This document shows, in pieces, positions 47,337-56,800 of a stretch of 64,000 nucleotides of DNA (position 1 is the first letter of the stretch; each line of letters opens with the position of its first letter). The notes below the pieces were generated by a model. That model was not told the DNA's origin. It worked only from the letters and a program-made list of their open reading frames with translations, and did not search any database. The translations under genes and the position numbers were made by a program. The DNA is from Streptomyces lichenis (lineage in GTDB: Bacteria; Actinomycetota; Actinomycetes; Streptomycetales; Streptomycetaceae): assembly GCF_023218175.1 (NCBI RefSeq), contig NZ_JALPTH010000011.1:1-64000 (forward strand). The letters run 5' to 3'.

Positions 47337-48440
47337 CTACGCCGCCGGGGAGGCGGGGGCGTCCGCCGGTTCCCCGGGCGGGTCGCTGAGCTGTTCGCGG
47401 GTGTAGTTCCAGGCCACCGCGATCAGCGCGGCCACCGGGACCGCGAGGAGGCTGCCCACGACGCCGGCCAGGCTGCCGCCGAGGGTGACGGCGAGCAGGA
47501 CCACCGCCGCGTGCAGTCCGAGGCCGCGGCTCTGGATCATGGGCTGGAAGACGTTTCCTTCGAGCTGCTGCACCAGGACGATGATCGCCAGCACGATCAG
47601 CGCGTCGGTCAGGCCGTTGGACACCAGGGCGATGAGCACCGCGACGAAGCCGGCGAACAGGGCGCCCACGATCGGTACGAACGCCGAGACGAAGGTCAGC
47701 ACGGCCAGCGGCAGCACCAGGGGCACGCCCACGATCCACAGGCCCAGGCCGATGAAGACGGCGTCGAGCAGGCCGACGAAGGCCTGGGAGCGGACGAAGG
47801 AGCCCAGGGTGTTCCAGCCGCGCTCGGTCACCACCGGGAGGTGGACGGCGAGCCGGCCGGGGAGCTGGCGGGTCAGCCAGGGCAGGAAGCGGGGGCCGTC
47901 CTTGAGGAAGAAGAACATCAGGAAGAGCGCCAGGACGGTGGTGACGATGCCGTTGAACACGGTGCTCACCCCCGTGACGACGGTGGTGACCGCGCTGCCC
48001 ACGCTGTCCTGCAGCCGGGCGATCCCGGAGTCCATGGCCTTGGTGATCTGGTCGTCGCCGATGTTCAGCGGCGGACCGGCGGCCCAGTCGCGTACGGTCT
48101 TCAGACCCTCGACCACGCCGTCGCCCAGCTCGGCGGACTCCGACGCCACCGGCACCACGATCAGCGCCAGGATGCCGGCCGCGGCCAGCAGGAAGAGGAC
48201 GGTCACCACCGACGCGGCCAGGGCGGGCGGCCAGCCGCGCCGGCGCAGGAAGCGGGCCGGCGGCCAGGTCAGGGTGGTGAGGAGCAGGCCCACCACGAGC
48301 GGCCAGACGATCGACCACATCCGGCCCAGCAGCCACAAGGCCGCGGCCGCCAGCACCAGGACCAGCAGCAGGTCGAGGGAGACACGGGCCGAAGTGCGGA
48401 GCGCCGCGGCGGTTTTTCTGGAGCTCAGGGTGGCAGGCAT
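47337..48440 (-). CDS. AI-2E family transporter (TqsA/PerM-like)
   Basis: 367-residue membrane protein of the AI-2 exporter superfamily. About eight hydrophobic segments are arranged as a paired N-terminal set, a central soluble loop (SAELGDGVVEGLKTVRDWAAGPPLNIGDDQITKAM) and C-terminal helices. Conserved elements include FFFLKDGPRFLPWLTRQLP, GLLDAVFIGLGLWIVGVPLVLPLAVLTFVSAFVPIVGALFAG and LVQQLEGNVFQPMIQSRGLGLHAAVVLLAVTLGGSLAGVVGSLLAVP. Members transport diverse solutes; quorum-signal export is not implied. The last residues are Pro/Ala-rich. It is monocistronic on the minus strand. Confidence 0.92.
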   Translation of the reverse strand: MPATLSSRKTAAALRTSARVSLDLLLVLVLAAAALWLLGRMWSIVWPLVVGLLLTTLTWPPARFLRRRGWPPALAASVVTVLFLLAAAGILALIVVPVASESAELGDGVVEGLKTVRDWAAGPPLNIGDDQITKAMDSGIARLQDSVGSAVTTVVTGVSTVFNGIVTTVLALFLMFFFLKDGPRFLPWLTRQLPGRLAVHLPVVTERGWNTLGSFVRSQAFVGLLDAVFIGLGLWIVGVPLVLPLAVLTFVSAFVPIVGALFAGFVAVLIALVSNGLTDALIVLAIIVLVQQLEGNVFQPMIQSRGLGLHAAVVLLAVTLGGSLAGVVGSLLAVPVAALIAVAWNYTREQLSDPPGEPADAPASPAA

Positions 48441-48539
48441 GCCGTCACCCTATGGGGGCGGTGCCCACCCTCCGGGGGACGGGGGGCGTCCCCGTGCCTC
48501 GGCACCGCCACCGCCGGGGCGCCCCCGGCCCCGCCGCCG

Positions 48540-49754
48540 TCACTCCGTACCGCGGCGCAGCCGGCGGGCGCGGAGCAGGAGGAGCATCTCGAAGCGGCGG
48601 TCCGGGTCGTCGAGCGCGTCGCCCCACAGCTCACGGACCTGGCGCAGCCGGGCGCGGGCGGTCTGCGGGTGGACGTCCAGCCGTTGGGCGACCTCGGGGG
48701 CACCGCCGGTGGTCTCGATCCAGGCCAGCAGGGTGGCGGCGGTGCGATCGGCCTGCGCGGGGCTCATCGCGTCCAGCGGGGCGAGCCGGCGGGCCGCCGC
48801 CGCGTCGATCAGCTCCAGGGAGGGGAGGAGGAGCAACTCCTGCGTGTGGTCGGTGCAGTTGAGTACGCGGCCGGCGGGCAGGGCGCCGCCCTCGACCAGC
48901 CGTACCGCGGTCGCCGCCCAGCGCAGCGAGACCGCGGCCCGGGCGAGCGGCACCACCGGACCGAGCGCCCCGGACCAGCCCGCGGCGGCCCGCTCCACCA
49001 GGTCCAGCCGCCCCGGGGTGTCCGGCTCGGGCACCACGATCCGGGGCTGCTCGGCGTCCATGTCGAGCAGGATCTCCTCGCCGACCGCCGGGGCGACGGC
49101 CTCCCGGGCGGGGCGCACCAGCAGCCCGACGCAGACCGTCTCGGGCAGCTCCCAGCCGACCCGGGCGGCGCGTTCGCCGAGCACCGCCGCCGGGTCGGCG
49201 TGGTGCTCGGTGAGCAGCAGGTCGATCAGCTGCTTCTGCAACCGCAGCCGCTCCCCGGCCCGGCGCGCGGCCGCCTCGGCGTAGCCGCGTACCGACTGCT
49301 CCACCAGCCCGTCCAGATACTCGAACCCGGACTCGGCCAGCTCGTACATGGCCGGGGCGGCGATCCCGACCTGCTGGCCGATGTCCGCGAACCGGCGCCA
49401 GGAGAGGCGGACCCCGAGGCGGTAGACCGCCTGCAGGGAGTCCAGGCTGCGCCCCACCCGTACCTCCCCCCGCCCGAACTGCTGGAACATCGCCGGCGGC
49501 ACACGCGGGTTCTGCGTCCCGGCGGCGAGGTGCTGGACGAAGCCCTCGATGGCGCGGCGGATGCCGACCAGCGCCAGCGGCTCACCGGTCTCGTCCTCCA
49601 CCAGCCGCAGATGGGGGAAGTCCTGGCGGATCTCGCGCAGGATGGCGTGCGCCAGCTCGTCGGACTCGGCCAGCACCCGGTGGGCGAACTCGTCCACCTG
49701 CCGGGGCGGCACCTCGCTCCAGGCGCTGCGGCTGAGCGGCCGGTGCGTGGTCAT
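48540..49754 (-). CDS. PucR/CdaR-type transcriptional regulator
   Basis: 404-residue regulator. The N-terminal region (about 1-170, RsbT co-antagonist-like: VDEFAHRVLAESDELAHAILREI) is followed by a GGDEF-like middle part (about 200-310) and the PucR C-terminal helix-turn-helix (ETTGGAPEVAQRLDVHPQTARARLRQVRELWG). This family regulates purine catabolism, sugar-acid or secondary metabolism genes; no target is adjacent. Its ATG overlaps the stop of a 50-residue membrane-peptide gene (ATGA, 49751-49754). It shares the intergenic region with the divergent DUF3068 gene. Confidence 0.88.
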   Translation of the reverse strand: MTTHRPLSRSAWSEVPPRQVDEFAHRVLAESDELAHAILREIRQDFPHLRLVEDETGEPLALVGIRRAIEGFVQHLAAGTQNPRVPPAMFQQFGRGEVRVGRSLDSLQAVYRLGVRLSWRRFADIGQQVGIAAPAMYELAESGFEYLDGLVEQSVRGYAEAAARRAGERLRLQKQLIDLLLTEHHADPAAVLGERAARVGWELPETVCVGLLVRPAREAVAPAVGEEILLDMDAEQPRIVVPEPDTPGRLDLVERAAAGWSGALGPVVPLARAAVSLRWAATAVRLVEGGALPAGRVLNCTDHTQELLLLPSLELIDAAAARRLAPLDAMSPAQADRTAATLLAWIETTGGAPEVAQRLDVHPQTARARLRQVRELWGDALDDPDRRFEMLLLLRARRLRRGTE

Positions 49755-49903
49755 CGGCCGGTGGGGGAGGTGTCGTAGCTGATCAGCGGGGTGTTGGGCT
49801 GCTCGGGAGGGGCGTCGAGCAGGGCCACCACGGCGAAGGCGGCGGCGACGGCGAGGGCCGCGGCGGCCACCACGGTGATCGCGACGGCGGTCAGGGTGCG
49901 CAT
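49751..49903 (-). CDS. 50-residue membrane peptide coupled to the PucR-type gene
   Basis: Small protein with one N-terminal hydrophobic helix (MRTLTAVAITVVAAAALAVA and onward to VVALLD) and a short hydrophilic tail rich in Pro, Thr and Ser (APPEQPNTPLISYDTSPTGR). ATG 49903 follows CAAGGAGACCC, a strong ribosome binding site. The TGA overlaps the regulator ATG, so the two are translated together. The tail is probably extracytoplasmic. It may anchor or modulate the regulator, or act in the envelope. It is too short for ordinary ORF calls. Confidence 0.7.
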   Translation of the reverse strand: MRTLTAVAITVVAAAALAVAAAFAVVALLDAPPEQPNTPLISYDTSPTGR

Positions 49904-49981
49904 GGGCGGGTCTCCTTGCAGGCGGCTCGTCCCACGAAGCGGCCGGCCCCCACCGGCGAATGGCCCAGTGTCATCAGCTCA

Positions 49982-50011
49982 TTGACGCGGAGTCAAGGGC
50001 AGGCCTACGGT
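49982..50011 (+). promoter_or_regulatory. Promoter for the DUF3068 gene and glycan cluster
   Basis: TTGACG (49982-49987), 18 bp and TACGGT (50006-50011) form a housekeeping-type promoter, with a start near 50018, about 70 bases before the DUF3068 ATG. Confidence 0.55.
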
Positions 50012-50087
50012 CGGGTCCGGAAATCACGGGCTGACCGGCCCGGGGTCCGTGCGCCTCCCTCGACAGCCTCGTCCAGGAGTTGCCCGG

Positions 50088-51062
50088 ATGCGCCGCACCG
50101 CCTTCACCCTGCCCCTCGCCCTGCTGGGCGCCGGGGTGTTCCTCCTCGTCCTCGCCCCGCTGCTGGCCGGCCATGTGCTGCCGCACGCCAAGCGCACCCC
50201 CGTCGACACCGACACCACCACCATCTTCACCGGCACCGGCAGCTACTTCGACACCTCGGCGCTGAAGACCGTGGACGACCGGCGCCTCACCATCACCCGC
50301 CAGGTGCGCGGCGATGTCGCCGACAGCCTGCGCAGCGGGAACGCGGTCTGGGACGTGTCCACCTCGGTCGACGCCGACCACACCCTGCCCGCCACCGACG
50401 TACGGGACTCCCTCCAGTGGACGCTGGAGCGCTGGGTCACCGACCGCGCCACCAACGAGCCGGTGCACTGCTGCGAGGAGACCCCGGTCTTCGACGGCGA
50501 GGCCTATCTGAAGTTCCCCTTCGACGTGGAGGAACGCTCCTACCGCTGGTGGGACGGCACCCTGGGCGCGGCCGTCCGGCTCGGCTACGCGGGCCGGACC
50601 CGGGTCCAGGGGTACGAGGGGCTGCGCTTCACCGGCAGCGTCGAGCCGACCCGCACCGGGGTGCGCCAGGTGCCCGGACGGCTGGTGGGGCGCCCCCGCA
50701 CCCCGCAGGTGCTGGCCGAGGAGTGGTACGCCAACAGCGGGATCGAGCTGGTGGTGGACCAGGCCACCGGGCGCATCGTCTTCGCGGCCATCGGCCCGCG
50801 CAAGACCCTGCGGGCGCCCGGCGCGAAGAAGGACGCGGTGGTGCTGCTGGACAGCGACCGGCTGGCCTTCACCGCCGCCACCCAGCGCCACCAGGTGGCC
50901 CTGGCCTCGGCGGACAGCCGCCGGCTCGCGCTGCTGGGCACCACGGTCCCGCTCGCGGGCGCCATCCTCGGCGTGCTCCTCACCGCCGGTGGCACGGTGC
51001 TGCTCGTCCGCGCCGGGCGGCGCCGGCGGGTGGCCGAGGCGGCGCCGGACCAGCTCACCTGA
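50088..51062 (+). CDS. DUF3068 membrane-anchored envelope protein
   Basis: 324-residue protein of the DUF3068 (PorA-like annotation) family. An N-terminal helix (LPLALLGAGVFLLVLAPLLAG) is followed by a ~240-residue extracytoplasmic domain (DTDTTTIFTGTGSYFDTSAL, FDGEAYLKFPFDVEERSYRWWDG, GYEGLRFTGSVEPTRTG) and a C-terminal helix (GTTVPLAGAILGVLLTAGGTVLLV) with a basic end. A CC pair (VHCCEE) lies in the external domain. ATG 50088 follows CCAGGAG. Function is unknown; it is frequently next to glycosyltransferase genes in actinomycetes, as here, so a role in envelope glycan assembly is plausible. Confidence 0.87.
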   Translation: MRRTAFTLPLALLGAGVFLLVLAPLLAGHVLPHAKRTPVDTDTTTIFTGTGSYFDTSALKTVDDRRLTITRQVRGDVADSLRSGNAVWDVSTSVDADHTLPATDVRDSLQWTLERWVTDRATNEPVHCCEETPVFDGEAYLKFPFDVEERSYRWWDGTLGAAVRLGYAGRTRVQGYEGLRFTGSVEPTRTGVRQVPGRLVGRPRTPQVLAEEWYANSGIELVVDQATGRIVFAAIGPRKTLRAPGAKKDAVVLLDSDRLAFTAATQRHQVALASADSRRLALLGTTVPLAGAILGVLLTAGGTVLLVRAGRRRRVAEAAPDQLT

Positions 51063-51390
51063 CGGACCCGATGCTCACCTGAGGACGAAAAACGGCGCCC
51101 ATGTGGTGGTCGAAGTTGTCATACCGGTGAGTAGCCGCGGCTGGAACCACCCCGGACACTGGCCGGACCACTGAGCACGCCCCCACCGGTCACCCGTCCC
51201 TGCCCCCGACCCCGCCCGCCCGTACCCGCCCTCTCCCGCCGGCCCCCGGCGCCTCACCCCGACCTTCACCCGCACCCCGGCGGACCCACCGCCTCGCCAC
51301 CGCCCCGGCCCCGTCGCGGCCCTCGGGCGGCGCCGCGCCCCGCCGCGCCCCGGCCGGCACCTCGCGGCCCCCGACACGTTGGAGCACCGC
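51063..51390. other. C-rich gap upstream of the glycosyltransferase
   Basis: 328 bp with no gene. The first ~100 bp has a more balanced base mix; the rest is strongly C-rich on the plus strand. I see no convincing promoter pair. Confidence 0.5.
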
Positions 51391-53163
51391 ATGCCCCGGC
51401 ACGTCCCCTCCCCACGCACCGGCCCGCAGCCCACCCGCACCCCCGGCCCCCGGCCCGGTACGTCCGCAGCCACCGCCACCGAACCCGCGCCCGGCCCCCT
51501 GACCGGCCCGCCACCCGGCCCGGCATCCGACACCCTGAGCGCCGCCGCACCGGGTCCGGTGTCCGACGCCCGGGCGGGTGCCCTGGCTGGTCCGGTGTCC
51601 GACGCCCTGGCCGGGTCTTCGGCTGGTCCGGTGTCCGACGCCCGGGCGGGTGCCGCACCGGGTCCGGCGTCCGACGCCCGGGCCGGTGCCCTGGCTGGTC
51701 CGGTGGCCGATGCCTTGGCCGGGTCTTCGGCTGGTCCGGTGGCCGACGCCCGGGCCGGTGCCCTGGCTGGTCCGGTATCCGACGCCTTGGCCGGGCCCTC
51801 GGCTGGTCCCGCCTCGGACCCCGCGGCCGTTCTCCCAGCCGCCCCCGTGGCCGGGGCCGTGTCCGGCCCCACGGCCGGTGTCCTGTCCGGTCCCGCCGCC
51901 GGGCCCCTGGCCGACCCCGCTGCCGGTTCCCCCGCCGGTGGCATGACCGGACCGCTGTCCGGCCGCGGGACCGGACGGCTGTCCGACCCCGCCGCCGAGC
52001 GGGCCGGGCGGACGACGGCCGGGCCGCGGCATATCGTCTTCCTCGCCCACCGCGATCTGTCCCATCCCTCGGCCGGCGGCTCGGAGTTGCTGGTGGACCA
52101 GCTGGCGCGGGGGCTGGTGGCCGAGGGGCACCAGGTGACGCTGCTCTGCGGTGGCCCGGCCGTGCACCGGTCCTACCGGGTGGTGTCCGCCGGGTCCGAC
52201 CTCGGCCACTTCCTCGGCGCGCGCCGGGCCTTCGCCCGCCAGGTCGGCTCCTGCGACCTGCTGGTCGAGGTCTGCAACGGCATGCCGTATCTGGCCCCGC
52301 TCTGGCATGACGGGCCCACCCTCTGCCTGGTCAACCACGTCCACACCGACCTGTGGGGGATGCGCTTCCCCCGCCCGCTGGCCCGGGCCGGGCGGTTGCT
52401 GGAGCACTGGGCGCTGGCCCGGGCGCACGCCGGGAACCTGCTGGTCGCCGTCTCCCCGTCGACCGCCGCCGCCTTGCGCGGAATCGGCGTGCCGGGCGAC
52501 CGGATCCGGCTGGTCCCCAACGGGGTCAGCGAACCCCGGGTCACGGCCCCGCGCGCGGCCGAGCCGGTCTTCACCGCCCTGGGCCGGCTGGTCGACTACA
52601 AGCGGGTCGACATGCTGCTGCGGCTGTGGGAGCGGGTGCGGCCGGTGACCGGCGGCCGGCTGGTCATCGCCGGGGACGGTCCCGAGCGGGCCCGGCTGGA
52701 GCGGATGGCCGGGCCCGGTGTGGAGTTCACCGGCCATGTCACCGAGGAGGCCAAGCACAAGCTGCTCGCCGCCTCCTGGCTGCTGCTGCACCCGGCCGCG
52801 GTGGAGGGCTGGGGCCTGGTCGTCACCGAGGCGGCCACCCACGCCACCCCGACCCTCGCCTTCGACGTCCCCGGACTGCGGGACTCCGTGGTGGACGGGG
52901 TCACCGGGCTGCTGGCCCGCGGCGAGTCCTCGTTCGCCGCCGCCTGGTGCGCGCTGGCCCTGGACCACGAGCGGCGCCTCGCCATGGGCCGGGCCGCCGC
53001 CGAACACGCCGAGGCCTACCGCTGGCACGCCACGGTCCGCCGGTTCCGCGCCGTCGCGCTGGAGGCCGCCGGCGCCGCGATGCCGGAGGCCGTGCCCGTA
53101 CGGGAAGGGGCGCGGCTCGCCGAGACGGCGCCGCTCCGGACGGGCGGCGGTGCCCGCGCGTGA
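51391..53163 (+). CDS. GT4-family glycosyltransferase with a repeat N-terminus
   Basis: 590-residue protein. The enzyme proper is about residues 210-575, a GT-B glycosyltransferase of family 4: HIVFLAHRDLSHPSAGGSELLVDQLARGL near the donor-side start, SPSTAAALRGIGVPGDRIRLVPNGV, FTALGRLVDYKRVDMLLRLWERV, LVIAGDGPERARLE and EGWGLVVTEAATHATPTLAFDVPGL. The first ~190 residues are Pro/Ala/Gly-rich and built on a 12-residue tandem repeat. ATG 51391 follows TTGGAG; ATG 51943, after the repeats, is a credible alternative giving a normal-length enzyme. It overlaps the next gene by GTGA, first enzyme of the glycan cluster. Confidence 0.87.
   Translation: MPRHVPSPRTGPQPTRTPGPRPGTSAATATEPAPGPLTGPPPGPASDTLSAAAPGPVSDARAGALAGPVSDALAGSSAGPVSDARAGAAPGPASDARAGALAGPVADALAGSSAGPVADARAGALAGPVSDALAGPSAGPASDPAAVLPAAPVAGAVSGPTAGVLSGPAAGPLADPAAGSPAGGMTGPLSGRGTGRLSDPAAERAGRTTAGPRHIVFLAHRDLSHPSAGGSELLVDQLARGLVAEGHQVTLLCGGPAVHRSYRVVSAGSDLGHFLGARRAFARQVGSCDLLVEVCNGMPYLAPLWHDGPTLCLVNHVHTDLWGMRFPRPLARAGRLLEHWALARAHAGNLLVAVSPSTAAALRGIGVPGDRIRLVPNGVSEPRVTAPRAAEPVFTALGRLVDYKRVDMLLRLWERVRPVTGGRLVIAGDGPERARLERMAGPGVEFTGHVTEEAKHKLLAASWLLLHPAAVEGWGLVVTEAATHATPTLAFDVPGLRDSVVDGVTGLLARGESSFAAAWCALALDHERRLAMGRAAAEHAEAYRWHATVRRFRAVALEAAGAAMPEAVPVREGARLAETAPLRTGGGARA
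51517..51840 (+). repeat. 36-bp in-frame tandem repeat (9 units)
   Basis: Nine adjacent 36-bp units encode variants of GPVSDARAGALA and GPVSDALAGSSA, with the outer units degenerate (GPASDTLSAAAP, GPASDPAAVLPA). Two alternating unit types suggest duplication of a 72-bp pair. All units keep the reading frame. Confidence 0.9.
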
Positions 53164-53879
53164 AGGACCCCTCGTTCCACCGCTCCCTCACCCTCTTCCG
53201 CGCCTTCCTGCGCGAGCAGCAGGACCCGGCGGCCGTCTACGACCTGCTGGCCCGGGACGCCGCCGACCAGGTCGAGCGGTATCTGCGGGTCCACGGCCGG
53301 ACGGTCGTCGACATCGGCGGCGGACGCGGCCACTTCACCGCCGAGTTCCGCCGGCGCGGCGCGCACGGCTACCTCTTCGAACCGGACGCCGCCGAACTGA
53401 CCGACGCCCCCGCCGGAGCGGCGGTACGGGCCGACGGTTATCTGCTGCCGCTCGCCGACGGCGCCGCCGACGTCTGCTTCTCCTCCAACGTCCTGGAGCA
53501 CGTGGCCGACCCCGCCACCTTCCTCAGCGAGATGGTGCGGGTCACCCGGCCCGGCGGCATGGTCTACCTCTCCTTCACCAACTGGCTCTCCCCCTGGGGC
53601 GGCCACGAGTGGGCGCCCTGGCACTACCTCGGCGCCGAGCGGGCCTGCCGGCGCTACGAGCGGCGCACCGGACGCACCGCCAAGCACCGCCTCGGCGTCA
53701 ACCTCTTCCCGGTCGGGGTCGGCCGGACCCTGCGCCAGGTCCGCGCCCGGACCGACGTACGGATCGTCACCGCCCGCTCGCGCTACTGGCCGCTGCTCCC
53801 CGAACTCGCGCCCCGGCTGCCGGTGGTGCGCGAGTTCGCCACCTGGAACCTCCTCCTCATCCTCCGGCGGTGCCCATGA
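53160..53879 (+). CDS. Class I SAM-dependent methyltransferase
   Basis: 239-residue methyltransferase. SAM-binding motif I is VVDIGGGRGHFTAEF (about 48-62), acidic post-I LFEPD, motif II-like GAADVCFSSNVLEHVADP and motif III VRVTRPGGMVYLSFTN. The GTG start overlaps the GT4 stop, and its stop overlaps the start of the giant AftD-like gene (53876-53879), so three genes are translationally chained. It probably methylates a sugar or lipid intermediate of the same pathway. Confidence 0.9.
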   Translation: MKDPSFHRSLTLFRAFLREQQDPAAVYDLLARDAADQVERYLRVHGRTVVDIGGGRGHFTAEFRRRGAHGYLFEPDAAELTDAPAGAAVRADGYLLPLADGAADVCFSSNVLEHVADPATFLSEMVRVTRPGGMVYLSFTNWLSPWGGHEWAPWHYLGAERACRRYERRTGRTAKHRLGVNLFPVGVGRTLRQVRARTDVRIVTARSRYWPLLPELAPRLPVVREFATWNLLLILRRCP

Positions 53880-56800
53880 CCAGCACACTGCACATCCGTC
53901 CGCCCGCCGCGCCGCCCGGCCGCCCCGACCCCGGCCCCGCCCGGCCGCCCGGCCCGCGCCCGCGCTCCCGGCGCTGGCTGGCCGGCTTCTGGGCCGTGGT
54001 GTTCGCCGCCTTCCTGGCCGCCGCGCCCGGACGGATGACCTTCGACACCAAACTCGGTGTGGTCACCGACCCCTGGGGCTTCCTCGCCGACCTCGGCACC
54101 CTCTGGCACGACCGGGCCGGCTTCGGCGGCATCGCCGACCAGTACATCGGCTACGCCATCCCGATGCTGCCCTTCCACGCCGCGGCCGACCTCGTCGGAC
54201 TGCCCGTCTGGCTCAGCCAGCGGTTGTGGCTCTCCCTGGTGGTGTCCGCCGCGTTCTGGGGCGCGCTGCGGCTGGCCGAACGCCTCGCGGTGGGCTCCGA
54301 CCGCAGCCGGCTGCTCGCCGCCGCCGTCTACGCGCTGTGGCCCACGTACACCACGGTGGTCGGCTCCACCTCCGCCGCCGCGCTGCCCGGCGCCCTGCTG
54401 CCCTGGGTGCTGCTGCCGCTGACCGACCCCCGGCTCAGCCCCCGGCTCGCCGCCGCCCGCTCCGCGCTGCTCATCCCCCTGATGGGCGGCGTCAACGCGG
54501 CCTCCACCCTGGCCTCGCTGTTGCCCGCCGGGCTCTATCTGCTCAGCCGCCCCGGCGGCCCGCGCAAACGGGCCCTGATCGCCTGGTGGACCCCGCTGGT
54601 CATCGCCGCCACCGCCTGGTGGACCGTCCCGCTGCTGCTGCTCGGCGGATACGGCGAGAACTTCATGCCGTACGTGGAGACCGCCCGCACCACCACCTCC
54701 ACCATGTCCGCCACCGAACTGCTGCGCGGCGCCGGGAACTGGGTGGGCTACCTGAACTTCGGCGACCCCTGGCTGCCGGCCGGCTGGGCCGTCGCCACCT
54801 CGGCCCTGGTCATCGGCTGCTCCGCGCTCGCCGCCGCCCTGGGCCTGGCCGGACTCGCCCGCCGCGACCTGCCCGAACGGCGCTGGCTGGTGCTCACCGT
54901 GCTCACCGTCGCCCTGATCACCCTGGCCGGCTACGGCGGCGCCCTCGGCGCGCCGTTCCACGGATCCGTACAGCAGTGGCTGGACGGGACCCTGGCCCCG
55001 TTCCGCAACATCTACAAGTTCCAGACCGCCCTCGCCCTCGCCCTGGTCCTCGGCCTCGCCCACCTCATCGCGGGAGCCGCCGAAGCCCCCGGAGCCACCG
55101 CCGGGGCCGCCGTCCGCTCCACCGGGGCCCGCGTCCGCCGCCACCTGCCCGCGCTCGCCGCGCTGCTGGTGCTGCCCGGTCTCTTCCTGCCCTACCTCGA
55201 CGGCCGGGTCCTCCAGCCCGGCTCCTTCCGCCAACTGCCCGCCTACTGGCAGACCACCGCCGACTGGCTGGCGAAGAACGCGCCAAAGGACCGCGCACTG
55301 GTGGTGCCCGCCACCGCGCACGGCATCTACACCTGGGGCTCGCCCATCGACCAGCCGCTGCACGCGCTGGCCCGCTCGCCCTGGGCCCAGCGCGACTACG
55401 TGCCCTTCGGCACCCCCGGCAACCGGCGCGCCATGGACGCCGTCGAACAGGCCCTCACCTCCGGCGGCGAGGTCCCCGGACTCGCCGCCTACCTCAACCG
55501 GGCCGGGCTGCGCCATGTCGTCGTCCGCAACGACCTCGACCCCGACCAGCTCGGCTACGTCCCCACCGCCACCGTCGTCCGCACCCTGGAGGCCTCCGGC
55601 TTCCGCCGGGTCGCCGGCTTCGGCCCGGTCACCACCGGCGGCCGGATCGCCGACGACACCCCCGTGCAGGTGGAGGCCCTCTATCCGCGCCGCCGCGCCG
55701 TGGAGGTCTACGCCCCGCCGGCCGCGCTGCCCGCGCCCGGACCGGCCCGCCTCACCCCGGTCGCCGGCACCGCCGTGGTCAGCGGCGGCCCCGAGACCCT
55801 GCTCCCGCTCTCCGCCGGCGACACCCTCACCGGCCGGCCCGCGGTCCTCACCGGCGACGCCCACCCCGGCGTCGACAAGCCCCCGGTGTACGCCTCCGGG
55901 GACGGGATGCGGCGCGCCGACACCCGCTTCGGACTGGTCAACTCCGGCACCTCGCACACCTACACCGCCGACGAGCGCAACCCCGCCGAGGCGGTCCAGG
56001 ACCCCGGGGCCGTACCCCGGCAGATCCTCCCCCTCCGCGGCACCGGCCACCAGACCACCGCCGTACTGCGCGGAGCCGCCTCGGTCACCGCCTCCTCCGT
56101 CGGCAACTGGCTCTTCCACCTGCCCCAGTACGACCCGGTCGGCGCCTTCGACGGCAACCCCGACACCGGCTGGGCCGAGGGCTCACCCGCCGACCCCGAA
56201 GGCGAGTGGGTACGCGTCGAGTTCACCGGCCGCACCGCCGTCCCGGCCACCATCCGGCTCACCCCGCTGCCCGGCGGGGACGTCCGCGCCGCGCCGACCG
56301 TCGTCCGGGTGGAGACCGACCTCGGCCACCGCGACAGCCCGCTGCGTCCCGACGGCACCCCGCAGGACGTGCCGGCCCCACCCGGCCAGGCCGCCTGGCT
56401 GAAGGTCACCATCCTCGACTCCCAGCAGGGGCGGCCCGGACTCACCGGCGCCGGGTTCAGCGAGATCACCGTCCCCGGACTCCAGGTCAGCCGCACCCTG
56501 GCGCTGCCCGCCGACACCCCCGACGAGCCGGGCGACTCCGTCGTCTACACCCTCAACCGGGGCTCCGACCCGGGCGGACTCTCCGCCGTCACCGCCGAGA
56601 CCGGACTGCACCGGCAGTTCGAGGCGGTCCGCGAGGGCGACTACACCGTGCGCGCCACCGCCCTGCCGGTGCCCGGCGACGCCCTGGACCAGCTGCTGTA
56701 CAAGCTCACCGGACGGCAGCGGCAGATCACCGTCACCGCCGACTCCACCGCCCGGCTGGGCACCGCCCTCTCCCCGCGCAACCTCACCGACGGCGACCTC

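Noticed and set aside
51190..53028. 612-codon minus-strand frame opposite the GT4 gene
   Set aside because: It reads the repeat region as GTG-rich low-complexity sequence and has no recognisable domain; the GT4 motifs are on the plus strand.
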